Shown here one piece after another: positions 1-8,238 of a stretch of 64,000 bases of DNA. Every line of letters starts with the position of its first letter. Within the stretch, counting starts at the first letter, position 1. Position numbers and translations under genes: made by a program. The DNA lies in contig NZ_SBHZ01000003.1 of the NCBI RefSeq assembly GCF_004521985.1, positions 1 to 64,000 of the forward strand, written 5' to 3'. This DNA comes from Ectopseudomonas khazarica. GTDB taxonomy: Bacteria > Pseudomonadota > Gammaproteobacteria > Pseudomonadales > Pseudomonadaceae. The notes beneath the pieces were generated by a model. It saw only the letters and a program-made list of their open reading frames with translations. It had not been told where the DNA came from and searched no databases.

Positions 1-1868
1 CCCCCGGAGTTCATCTTGATCGTCGCGCCGCTGATGGTCACGCCGCTGGGGTCGAGTTTGACGAAGCTGCCGCCGCCGGCGGCGGTGAGTTCCATGCCGG
101 CGTCGATCACCACCTTGCTGCCGGCGTTGTAGTGAATCTCGCTGCCCGCTTCGATGAACAGGCCGGTGCCAATCTTGTTGTGCTGGGTGGTGGCGACGGT
201 GAGGTGGTCGTTGGCGCGCACTTCGATCTTGCGGTCGAGGTCGGTGGTGCGGTGTTCCTCGGCCTGCATTTCCGCGTAGCTGTTGGCTTCGACGGTGTCG
301 TGGCGTTCGTTGCCGATGCGGATCTTCTGGTCGTGCTCGACGTTCTCGTCCCAGTCGCGCTCGGCGTGGATGTAGATCTGCTCGGCGCCCTTGCGGTCTT
401 CGATGCGGAATTCGTTGTAGCCGCCGCCACCCGGGCTGCTCAGGGTCTTGAACAGGCTGCGGGTCTTGTTCGCGGGCAGCTCGTAGGGCACCACATGCTC
501 GGCGTGGTAGAGGCAACCGGTGACCAGGGGTTGGTCGGGGTCGCCCTCCAGGAAGGTCACCAGCACTTCCATGCCCACCCGTGGGATGGCCACGCCGCCG
601 TAGGCATCGCCGGCCCAGTTGGAGGCCACACGCAGCCAGCAGCTGGTGGTGTCATTGCCGATGCCGTCGCGGTCCCAGTGGAACTGCACTTTCACCCGCC
701 CGTACTGGTCGCAGTGGATCTCTTCGCCGGCTGGGCCGGTGACGACGGCGGTCTGGCTGCCCAGGACCTTGGGCTTGGGATGTTCGAGCAGCGGGCGATA
801 GGGAATGTCCCAGGGCGTGGCCACGAAGCGGTTGCGGTAGCCCTGCTGGAAACCGTCACCCGGCTGGGTGTGGCTGGTGACCGACTCTTCCAGCACCTGC
901 GGTTGCTTGCCCTCGTGGATGACTTCGCACAGCAGCCAGAGGTCGTTCCACTGCTCACGCGGGTGGCCGGCCAGCGCCAGGAAGTGGCCGCTGGCCAGGT
1001 ACGCGTCGCTCTTGCCCTCGGCGAGCTCGTAGTCGCTGCGCAGGCGCTCCAGACTGCGCTTGGCCAGGTGCTTGCCGCGGGTGCGATCGGTGAAGCGTCC
1101 GGGATAGTCGTATACCTCCAGCGCCGGGGTGAACTCGCTGCTGTAGTCCGCCTCCATCTGCAGTTTGGGCTGCTCGAAGTCGTAGTCGCGCCAGGTGGCC
1201 TGAGTGCTGCGGGTTTCCATGCGCACGCCGAAGACGCTGACCACTTCGTTGTCGGCGGAGAGGCCGCTGTCCTGCTGGTAGTTCAGCGGATCGAGCTTGG
1301 GGAAGACGCTGGCGTCATCGCCAAACACCAGCACATGGCCGTCCTCGCTGTGCTGGAAGTGGAAGCTGATCCCTTCTTCCTCGCACAGGCGCTGGATGAA
1401 ACGCAGGTCGCTCTCGTCGTACTGGGTGCAGTAGATGCGCTCGGGGTAGACGTAGGGGCCGAACTGCATGCGGTAGTCGGTGCCGTCCAGCAGGCCGTGT
1501 TCTTCGAGTACGGCGGCGATGATCTGCGGGGCGGTCAGGTGCTGGAAGATGCGCTGGTCGAAGCTGTGGCCCAGGTAGGCCAGGCTGGGGCGCAGGTCGA
1601 TGTGGTAGCGCGTCAGGCGCTTGCCGGAGTCGCCCTGGGTGATGCCATGAATGATGCCGTGGACACCCTTGTCGCTCGGGCCGAAGGCCAGGTAGGCGGT
1701 CTGGTTGATCAGCTCGTTGAGGTCGAGGTCGGCACGCGGGCTGACCAGCTCGATATCGAAGCGGTAGGGCTTGTTAAGCATTTCCCGGCCAGTGAACGAG
1801 AGCACTTGCAGGTCGCTTTCGACGGCGGGAATGGTGAGGGTGATATGCGCCTGGTTGGCATCCAGCAT
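1..1868 (-). CDS. vgrG: VgrG T6SS spike protein (3' end beyond window)
   Basis: Partial gene; about 622 codons lie in the window and the C-terminus is cut off by the left edge. VgrG trimers form the puncturing tip of the T6SS Hcp tube and carry effectors. The gp27-like base starts MLDANQAHITLTIP. A VKVQFHWDRDG motif near residue 395 and PRVGMEVLVTFLEGDPDQP near 430 mark the gp5 OB fold. The region behind it holds the repeated charged needle segments typical of the family (for example IRIGNERHDTVEANSYAE). It reads away from the neighbouring oxidase gene and lies about 50 kb from the T6SS structural cluster, so it is an orphan vgrG. Its effector and adaptor would be expected just outside the window. 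Start is the ATG read leftward from 1868. Confidence 0.95.
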   Translation of the reverse strand, partial: MLDANQAHITLTIPAVESDLQVLSFTGREMLNKPYRFDIELVSPRADLDLNELINQTAYLAFGPSDKGVHGIIHGITQGDSGKRLTRYHIDLRPSLAYLGHSFDQRIFQHLTAPQIIAAVLEEHGLLDGTDYRMQFGPYVYPERIYCTQYDESDLRFIQRLCEEEGISFHFQHSEDGHVLVFGDDASVFPKLDPLNYQQDSGLSADNEVVSVFGVRMETRSTQATWRDYDFEQPKLQMEADYSSEFTPALEVYDYPGRFTDRTRGKHLAKRSLERLRSDYELAEGKSDAYLASGHFLALAGHPREQWNDLWLLCEVIHEGKQPQVLEESVTSHTQPGDGFQQGYRNRFVATPWDIPYRPLLEHPKPKVLGSQTAVVTGPAGEEIHCDQYGRVKVQFHWDRDGIGNDTTSCWLRVASNWAGDAYGGVAIPRVGMEVLVTFLEGDPDQPLVTGCLYHAEHVVPYELPANKTRSLFKTLSSPGGGGYNEFRIEDRKGAEQIYIHAERDWDENVEHDQKIRIGNERHDTVEANSYAEMQAEEHRTTDLDRKIEVRANDHLTVATTQHNKIGTGLFIEAGSEIHYNAGSKVVIDAGMELTAAGGGSFVKLDPSGVTISGATIKMNSG

Positions 1869-2106
1869 GGCGGTTTCCTTCCTTAGATCCGGGCTGGGCA
1901 TAGGGTGCCCAGCTCAGGTGGCAGGATCAATACTGGCCGGGCGATAGCATGACCTGGGTCACGCTAGGCGATACGCCCTTGTGCGGACTGAGTGGGCGAG
2001 CCGGCCGGATCGGGCAGGTAGGCAATTTTCCTCGCGGGCACGCACGCAAGACAGCGACCGTTCGACGCCTCTAGCCTTGGGCCATCGATTGATGACGGAG
2101 GCGAGG

Positions 2107-3513
2107 ATGAATTCCTGGCGCAACATCAGCCTGTGGATGGATCAGCTCGACGAGCCCCTGCAGGCCCGAGCCGCCTTGCAGGCGGACCTGCAGGCGGACG
2201 TGGCGATCATCGGCGCGGGCTATACCGGGCTGTGGACGGCCTACTACCTCAAGCGCCAGGCGCCACAGCTGCGCGTGGTGATCCTGGAGGGCGAGACCGC
2301 AGGCTTCGGTGCTTCAGGGCGCAACGGTGGCTGGCTGATGGGCAATCTGCTCGGCGAGGATCGCATGCTGGCCGCCTTGCCCGCGGCCGAACGCAAGGCC
2401 TCGTTCGACCTGCTGCACGGTATTCCCGATGAGGTGGCGGCGGTGGTCGAGCGCGAGGGCATCGACTGCGACCTGCGCAAGGGCGGGGTGCTCTATTGCG
2501 CCGCGCGTTACCCGGAGCAGGAGGTGCGCTTGCGCGAGTATCTCGCCGAGCTGCGCGCCCTGGGCCTGGGCGAGGAGGACTATCGCTGGCTGGCACCGAG
2601 CGAACTGGGCGAGCAGTTGCGTATGGCCAATGCCTACGGTGCGCTGTATAGCCCGCACTGCGCGACCATTCAGCCCGCCAGGCTGGTGCGCGGGCTGGCC
2701 CGCTGCGTCGAGGGCATGGGCGTCGAGTTGTATGAACGCAGCCCGGTGATCGACTGGCAGCCCGGTGCGGTGCGCACTGCCCAAGGGCGCGTCACGGCCG
2801 ATTGGGTGGTGCCGGCCATTGAGGGCTATGCCGCGACCCTGCCGCCGCTGGGCAATCACCAGTTGCCGGTGCAGAGCCTGATCGTCGCCACCGAGCCCCT
2901 GCCTGCGGATGTATGGGCGGGGATCGGCCTGGAACGTGGCCAGGCGTTCAGCGAGTTCAGCCGGCAGGTCACCTACGGCCAGCGCAGCCTGGATGATCGG
3001 CTGATCTTCGGCGCGCGTGGCGGCTATCGCTTCGGCGGGCGCCTGCGCAGCGACTTCAGCCTGACCCGGGACGAACTGGACCTGCGTCGCTACCTGATGG
3101 GGGAGATCTTCCCGCAACTGCGCAACGTGCGCTTCACCCACTCATGGGGCGGCAACCTCGGCATGGCGCGACGCTTCCAGCCGCACATGTTGCGCGATGC
3201 GCGCAACCGGATCGCCCTGGCCGGCGGTTACGGCGGCGAGGGCGTGGGGGCCACCAACCTGGCCGGGCGAACCCTGGCCGACCTGATTCTCGGGCATGAC
3301 AGCGAACTGCTGCAGCAGCCCTGGGTGCTGGCTGACAGTCCGGTTTCCCGTCTGCGCCGCTGGGAGTCCGAGCCATGCCGCTGGCTCGGCTACAACGCGA
3401 TCATCCGCAGCTTCGTCCACGAGGACGAGGTGCTCGCCAACCCGCGCAGCCCGGCCTGGCGACGACGCCTGGCGCAAGCCGTGGCGGGGCGCATGGAAAG
3501 CCTGATGAGCTGA
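2107..3513 (+). CDS. FAD-dependent amine/amino-acid oxidoreductase (DAO family, PuuB-like)
   Basis: 468-residue flavoprotein of the D-amino-acid oxidase (DAO) superfamily. The N-terminal dinucleotide-binding motif VAIIGAGYTGLWTAYYL spans about residues 32-48, followed by GFGASGRNGGW, which is typical of gamma-glutamylputrescine oxidase-like and related amine oxidases. A C-terminal FAD segment IALAGGYGGEGVGATNLAG lies near residue 375. Start chosen at 2107, because GGAG at 2097-2100 sits 6 bases ahead; an in-frame ATG at 2092 and a longer upstream extension lack such a site. A cupin and a PotF-like polyamine-binding protein follow on the same strand, so an amine or polyamine substrate is likely. 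The exact substrate is an inference. Confidence 0.85.
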   Translation: MNSWRNISLWMDQLDEPLQARAALQADLQADVAIIGAGYTGLWTAYYLKRQAPQLRVVILEGETAGFGASGRNGGWLMGNLLGEDRMLAALPAAERKASFDLLHGIPDEVAAVVEREGIDCDLRKGGVLYCAARYPEQEVRLREYLAELRALGLGEEDYRWLAPSELGEQLRMANAYGALYSPHCATIQPARLVRGLARCVEGMGVELYERSPVIDWQPGAVRTAQGRVTADWVVPAIEGYAATLPPLGNHQLPVQSLIVATEPLPADVWAGIGLERGQAFSEFSRQVTYGQRSLDDRLIFGARGGYRFGGRLRSDFSLTRDELDLRRYLMGEIFPQLRNVRFTHSWGGNLGMARRFQPHMLRDARNRIALAGGYGGEGVGATNLAGRTLADLILGHDSELLQQPWVLADSPVSRLRRWESEPCRWLGYNAIIRSFVHEDEVLANPRSPAWRRRLAQAVAGRMESLMS

Positions 3514-3554
3514 GCGAGTGCCTGGCTCTCACCGAACTTCAACCTGGAACTCAC

Positions 3555-3896
3555 ATGAACATCACCCATTTCCGCAATACCCAGGACATCGTCCTGGAGG
3601 AGTCCAACCCGGTGGCCGTGCCGCTGAGCGAGCCGGTGGCGGTGGCCTCGACCACCAGCGTCGAACGCAGCGATGGCGTCGAGACTGGCGTCTGGGAGTG
3701 CACGCCAGGGCGTTGGCGCCGGCAGATCGTGCAGCAGGAGTTCTGCCACTTCATCGCCGGGCGCTGCACCTTCACCCCGGACGGCGGCGAACCGATCGAG
3801 ATCGCAGCAGGTGACGCACTGATGTTGCCGGCCAACACCCTGGGCATCTGGGACATACAAGAAACGCTGCGCAAGACCTATGTGCTGATCTTCTGA
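3555..3896 (+). CDS. Small cupin-domain protein (cupin_3/EutQ-like)
   Basis: 113-residue single-domain cupin. The beta-barrel signature is seen as QEFCHFIAGRCTFTPDGGEPIEIAAGDALMLPANTLGIWDI: the first cupin motif region carries H and E side chains and the second ends in an acidic and aromatic turn. Such stand-alone cupin_3 proteins commonly sit beside amine or amino-acid oxidase genes in pseudomonads, and their biochemical role is unknown. It follows the FAD oxidoreductase by 41 bases and precedes the PotF-like gene by 51 bases, consistent with one transcription unit. Start is the ATG at 3555; the reading frame stays open further upstream inside the oxidase gene, which is not credible as coding. 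Confidence 0.8.
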   Translation: MNITHFRNTQDIVLEESNPVAVPLSEPVAVASTTSVERSDGVETGVWECTPGRWRRQIVQQEFCHFIAGRCTFTPDGGEPIEIAAGDALMLPANTLGIWDIQETLRKTYVLIF

Positions 3897-3947
3897 TCCG
3901 GCGCTTTTTTCAGTGACTGCCTAGAACAACAACTCACGAGGTAACCC

Positions 3948-5024
3948 ATGCTGAAGAAACTTCTACCGTGCCTGTTGCTGGCCGGCACCGCCCACGCCGC
4001 CGACAGCGTGCGCATCTACAACTGGACCGACTACATCGCCCCGGACACGCTCAAACAGTTCGAGCAGAGCAGCGGCCTGGCGACGCACTACGATGTCTAC
4101 GACAGCAACGAGACGCTGGACGCCAAGCTGATGGCCGGGCGTTCAGGCTATGACGTGGTGTTTCCCTCCAACCACTTCATGGCCCGGCAGATTCAGGGCG
4201 GTGCGCTGAAGAAGCTGGACCGCAGCAAGCTGCCCAACTGGAGCAACCTCAACCCGGTGCTGATGAAGGCGCTGGAGGTGAACGACCCCGGCAACGCGCA
4301 TGGCTTCCCCTATCTGTGGGGCAGCACCGGCATCGGCTACAACGTCGACAAGGTGCGTGAGGTGCTGGGCGACGATGCGGCGATGGACAGCTGGGACGTG
4401 TTGTTCGACCCGAGCAAGCTGGCCAGGCTCAGCCAGTGTGGCGTGGCGATTCTGGACAACGGTCCGGAGATGCTGCCCATTGCCCTGCATCACCTGGGCC
4501 TGCCCCATCACAGCAAGAACCCTGACGACTACAAGCGTGCCGAGGCACTGCTGATGGAGATGCGCAAAAACGTGCGTTATTTCCACTCGTCCAAGTACGT
4601 CGGCGACCTGGCCAATGGCGAGATCTGCATGGCCGTGGGTTTCTCCGGCGACATCATGCAGGCCGGCGCGCGAGCCGCCGAGGCAGGCAACGGGGTGAAG
4701 ATCCGCTATGAGATCCCCAGGGAGGGCGCGCCGATCTGGTTCGACATGGTGGCGATGCCGGTCGACGCCAGCAACGAAGAGGGCGCCTACGCCTTCATGA
4801 ACTACCTGCTGCAGCCGGAAGTGATGGCGGCCATCAGCAACCACGTGAAGTATGCCAATGGCAACGCCAAGGCCGATGCGCTGGTCCAGCCCGCCCTGAA
4901 GGCCGACCCGACCGTGTACCCGCCGGAGTCGGTGATGGACAAGCTGTACACGCTGGAGGCCATGCCGCTGAAGATCGACCGGGTGCGCACGCGTATCTGG
5001 AGCAAGGTCAAGAGCGGCGTCTGA
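3948..5024 (+). CDS. Periplasmic polyamine-binding protein (PotF/SpuD-like)
   Basis: 358-residue solute-binding protein with a signal peptide ending at residue 17 (LLLAGTAHA, then ADSVR). The mature start SVRIYNWTDYIAPDTLKQFEQ is the hallmark of PotF/SpuD/SpuE proteins and carries the W and Y of the polyamine box. Further conserved elements are YDVVFPSNHFM, YLWGSTGIGYN, VGFSGDIMQA and IWFDMVAMPVDA, the last with a Trp and an Asp of the ligand pocket. It is expected to bind putrescine, spermidine or related amines in the periplasm. No ABC permease or ATPase gene is next to it, so it is an orphan binding protein that may serve a distant transporter or a receptor. A strong hairpin terminator follows within 25 bases. 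Confidence 0.9.
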   Translation: MLKKLLPCLLLAGTAHAADSVRIYNWTDYIAPDTLKQFEQSSGLATHYDVYDSNETLDAKLMAGRSGYDVVFPSNHFMARQIQGGALKKLDRSKLPNWSNLNPVLMKALEVNDPGNAHGFPYLWGSTGIGYNVDKVREVLGDDAAMDSWDVLFDPSKLARLSQCGVAILDNGPEMLPIALHHLGLPHHSKNPDDYKRAEALLMEMRKNVRYFHSSKYVGDLANGEICMAVGFSGDIMQAGARAAEAGNGVKIRYEIPREGAPIWFDMVAMPVDASNEEGAYAFMNYLLQPEVMAAISNHVKYANGNAKADALVQPALKADPTVYPPESVMDKLYTLEAMPLKIDRVRTRIWSKVKSGV

Positions 5025-5048
5025 TCACCACCCGCCCTGAATAGCACA

Positions 5049-5082
5049 AACGCCGCGAGCCTCTGCGGGATCGCGGCGTTTT
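5049..5082 (+). terminator. Rho-independent terminator after the PotF-like gene
   Basis: Ten-base perfect arms AACGCCGCGA (5049-5058) and TCGCGGCGTT (5071-5080) followed by TTTT (the last two of the arm plus 5081-5082). It lies 24 bases past the binding-protein stop codon and may also stop leftward transcription from the chemoreceptor gene that ends at 5123. Confidence 0.85.
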
Positions 5083-5122
5083 CCTGTGCTTCGCTGGCAG
5101 CCGGGCGCTGCCTGTCCAGACG

Positions 5123-7006
5123 TCAGACCTTGAAGCGCCCCAGCAGACTGTCCTGCTGGCCAACCTGTTCCACCATCGAGGCGCACTGGCGCACCTGTTG
5201 CTCGGCGCCGCCTGCCAGCTCATGACTGATGTCGCGGATGTTGGTGGTGTTGCGGTTGATTTCCTCGGTGGTCGCGCTCTGTTCCTCGGCCGCCGTGGCG
5301 ATCTGCAGGTTCATGTCGTTGATGCGGGTGATCGCCTCGCGGATGCGGCCGAGCATGTCGTTGGCCGCGCCGGCTTCTTCGGCGGTCTTGCTGGCCGTAT
5401 CACGGCTCTGCTGCATGCGGCTCTCCGCCTGGCGTACGCCGCCCTGCAGCTGGTCGATCATCTGGCGGATTTCCTGGGTCGCCTGCTGCGTGCGCGAAGC
5501 CAGCGAGCGAACCTCGTCGGCGACCACGGCGAAGCCGCGTCCGGACTCGCCGGCACGCGCGGCCTCGATGGCGGCGTTGAGGGCCAGCAGGTTGGTCTGC
5601 TCGGCGATGCTGGTGATCACCTGCAGGATCGACTCGATGTTGTGGCTGAGCTTGGCCAGTTCGTTGATCGCGTGGCTGGTCTGGTCCATCTCGTCGGCCA
5701 GGTGGCGAATCGCCGAACTCGACTGCGAGACCACGCGCACGCCGCTTTCGGTCTCCTCGTTGGCCGCGACGGCCGCCTGGGCTGCTGCCTGGGCGTTGCG
5801 CGCCACTTCTTCGGCGGTGGAGGCCATCTCCTGCATGGCGGTGGCCAGCTGGTCGAGTTCCTGCAGCTGCTCCTGCAGGCGGCGGGCGGCCTGTTCCGAC
5901 TCCTGCGATGTCAGCGCGGTGCTCTCGCGCACCTGGTGCGAGCTGCCCATCACGTCGCCGATCAGCGTCTGCAGGGTTTGCAGGAAACGGTTGAACTCCA
6001 GCGACAGCTCGCCGATCTCGTCATTGCTGGTGATCGCCAGGCGCCGGGTCAGGTCGCCTTCGCCGCTGTTGATCTCGCGCAGCGAGGTGCTGAGCAGGCC
6101 GAGCGGCTTGAGCAGGCTATTCATCAGCAGGCCGAGCACCACCAGGCTGATGGCCACGCCTACCACGGTGCCGCCCACGGCCAGCCAGGTCAGGCGATCG
6201 GCCTCGGCCATCACCACGCTCTCGTCGAGCACCACGCCGATGTACCAGTCCATGCCACGCAGGTTGGGCAGGGGAGTGAAGGACACCAGCAGGCTCTTGC
6301 CGTCGGCATCCACCTCGTGCAGTTCCTTGCCCAGGGCCGGGCTCTGGCCATCGAACAGCTCGCTGTAGGCCTTGCCGTTGTAGCTGGCGTCCGGGTGGGA
6401 AATGATGTTGCCCGAGCGGCTGAGCAGGAAGGCGTAGCCGGCGCCGTTGAAGTCCAGGGTATTGACCGCGTCGGCGACCGACTGCAGGCGGATGTCGCCG
6501 CCGAATACGCCGAGGAACTTGCCCGCGTCGCTGATCCGGGCGACGGCGGAGATGAGAATCTCGTTGGTGGTGGAGTCGACGTAGGGTTCGGTCAGCACGG
6601 CCTGGCTGCCGGCCTTGCCGGTGGCGTACCACGGGCGTTTGCGGCCATCCCAGTCGGCGCTGGGCTTCCACTCGTCACTGTTCTTGATCGGCTTGCCGTC
6701 CGCTTCCAGTGCGCCGAACACCAGAATGAACTCGTTCTTCAGCAGCGGGGCATCGAATACCCGCTGGTTTTCTTCCGGGCTGTAGCTGCTGTCGATGGTC
6801 TGTGCCATCAGGTCGATCAGGCGCAACTTGGCGTTGAGCCAGTTCTCGATCTGCCTGGCGAGCGCGTTGCTCGACTCGCTGATACTGGATTCGACCTGAC
6901 TGCGCAGGGTGTCGCGCACCTGGCTGACCTGGGACAGCGACAGCAGGCTGGTAGTAAGGAACAGCACGGTAGCGGCAGCGATACCGACCTTGTGGGCAAT
7001 CTTCAT
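5123..7006 (-). CDS. Methyl-accepting chemotaxis protein, dCache_1 type
   Basis: 627-residue transmembrane chemoreceptor. TM1 spans about residues 8-28, the periplasmic double-Cache sensor about 35-275, TM2 about 285-307, then a HAMP domain and a cytoplasmic signalling domain with the conserved tip [18 protein letters not shown]. In the membrane-distal Cache module the motif KRPWY followed by PYVDSTT contains the R, W, Y and D residues described for amino-acid/amine-binding dCache_1 receptors. There is no C-terminal CheR-binding pentapeptide (ends GRFKV). Start chosen at 7006, because AGGAG precedes it by 7 bases and [17 protein letters not shown] gives a proper membrane anchor; the frame is open for 60 bases more. 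It faces the polyamine module tail to tail, so an amine ligand is plausible but not shown. Confidence 0.93.
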   Translation of the reverse strand: MKIAHKVGIAAATVLFLTTSLLSLSQVSQVRDTLRSQVESSISESSNALARQIENWLNAKLRLIDLMAQTIDSSYSPEENQRVFDAPLLKNEFILVFGALEADGKPIKNSDEWKPSADWDGRKRPWYATGKAGSQAVLTEPYVDSTTNEILISAVARISDAGKFLGVFGGDIRLQSVADAVNTLDFNGAGYAFLLSRSGNIISHPDASYNGKAYSELFDGQSPALGKELHEVDADGKSLLVSFTPLPNLRGMDWYIGVVLDESVVMAEADRLTWLAVGGTVVGVAISLVVLGLLMNSLLKPLGLLSTSLREINSGEGDLTRRLAITSNDEIGELSLEFNRFLQTLQTLIGDVMGSSHQVRESTALTSQESEQAARRLQEQLQELDQLATAMQEMASTAEEVARNAQAAAQAAVAANEETESGVRVVSQSSSAIRHLADEMDQTSHAINELAKLSHNIESILQVITSIAEQTNLLALNAAIEAARAGESGRGFAVVADEVRSLASRTQQATQEIRQMIDQLQGGVRQAESRMQQSRDTASKTAEEAGAANDMLGRIREAITRINDMNLQIATAAEEQSATTEEINRNTTNIRDISHELAGGAEQQVRQCASMVEQVGQQDSLLGRFKV

Positions 7007-7152
7007 GAATGGGCTCCTGAGCGCCAAAACGACGGGGCTGCATCCATGCAATGCGGCTTGTGGCAAACCTATTACAGTGCCGGTAATTCACCGACTGGAC
7101 GTGTGGTCTCTCTGTAGAGGGGCTATCGGCTGGCGGATGCCATTCTTGAGCG

Positions 7153-8193
7153 TCAGGCGCGACTTCTGTGCAGGCGACTGGTGTTGACCACGTCCACGGC
7201 GCGGGCACGCAGCTGGCCACAGCCGCCGTCGACATCCTGGCCGGCCGAGTTGCGCACCTTGGTCAGCACGCCCCGGCTGTGCAGGTAGCGGACGATCTCG
7301 ACGATGCGCTCACTATCGGGGCGCTGGTACTCGTCGGCTTCCAGGCTGTTGTACGGGATCAGGTTGAGCACCGCGAACTTGCCCTTGAACAGACGCAGGA
7401 TGTTGTCCAGCTCCGCCTGGCTGTCGTTGATCCCCCTGAGCAGCGTCCACTGGTACTGGATCGGATAATCGATGGCGCGGGCGTAGGCCTCGCCCAGCTC
7501 CATCAGCCGTTCGGGGTCGATGCGCGGGGCTCTCGGCAGCAGGCGCTGGCGCAGCTCGGCATCGGTGGTGTGCAGCGACAGCGCCAGGGCAGGGCGCACG
7601 CGTTGCTGCGGCAGACGCTCGAACACACGTGGGTCACCGACGGTGGAGAACACCAGGTTGCGGTGGCCGATTCCTCCTTCGGTGCCGAGCAGGTCGATGG
7701 CTTCGAGCACGTTGTCGAGGTTGTGCGCGGGCTCGCCCATGCCCATGAACACGACTTTCTTCACGGCGCGGCGGCGCCGGCCCAGCACCACCTGGGCGAC
7801 CATTTCGGCACTGCTGAGCTGACGCAGCAGGCCGCTCTTGCCAGTCATGCAGAAGGTGCAACCCACGGCGCAGCCCACCTGGCTGGAGATGCACAGGCCG
7901 TCACGTGGCAGCAGCACGCTCTCGACCATCTGCCGGTCGGCCAGCTCTACCAGCAGGCGTGACGAACCGTCGGCACCGGGGTGCTCGGTGCTGACCCTGG
8001 CCAGTTGCTCGAGGCTGGCGGCGATTGCCGGCAAGCCTTCGCGCACCGTCAGCGGCAGGAAGTTCTCGGTCTTCTGGTGCTTGGTCCCGGCATCCAGCGG
8101 CTTGCCCTGCAGCCAGGCACGGGTGATGCGCCCGATATGCTGGGGTTTGGCGCCAAGGTCGGCGAGACGGCGAGAAAGTTCGGTGAGCTGCAT
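7153..8193 (-). CDS. RlmN/Cfr-family radical SAM methyltransferase paralogue
   Basis: 346 residues. Radical SAM 4Fe-4S motif C108-x3-C112-x2-C115 (GCAVGCTFC); the preceding C101 (LCISSQ) and the C-terminal C325 (DGGCGQL) match the two extra conserved cysteines of RlmN, the latter being the methyl-carrying residue. SAM-binding FMGMGEPAHNLDNV is also present. The family methylates C2 of A2503 in 23S rRNA and, for RlmN, A37 of some tRNAs. Pseudomonads normally carry the housekeeping rlmN in the ndk-pilF-ispG locus; this copy stands alone and is shorter, so it is more likely a paralogue of uncertain target. No ribosome-antibiotic link can be read from sequence alone. Not named rlmN for that reason. 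Confidence 0.85.
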   Translation of the reverse strand: MQLTELSRRLADLGAKPQHIGRITRAWLQGKPLDAGTKHQKTENFLPLTVREGLPAIAASLEQLARVSTEHPGADGSSRLLVELADRQMVESVLLPRDGLCISSQVGCAVGCTFCMTGKSGLLRQLSSAEMVAQVVLGRRRRAVKKVVFMGMGEPAHNLDNVLEAIDLLGTEGGIGHRNLVFSTVGDPRVFERLPQQRVRPALALSLHTTDAELRQRLLPRAPRIDPERLMELGEAYARAIDYPIQYQWTLLRGINDSQAELDNILRLFKGKFAVLNLIPYNSLEADEYQRPDSERIVEIVRYLHSRGVLTKVRNSAGQDVDGGCGQLRARAVDVVNTSRLHRSRA

Positions 8194-8238
8194 GGGGCGC
8201 GCATGCTACCACCGCCGCGCGCCCGTGCGTAGGGCGTT

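Noticed and set aside
5198-7117. A 639-codon open frame antisense to the dCache chemoreceptor
   Set aside because: Shadow of the receptor gene; no domain recognisable, no start signal.
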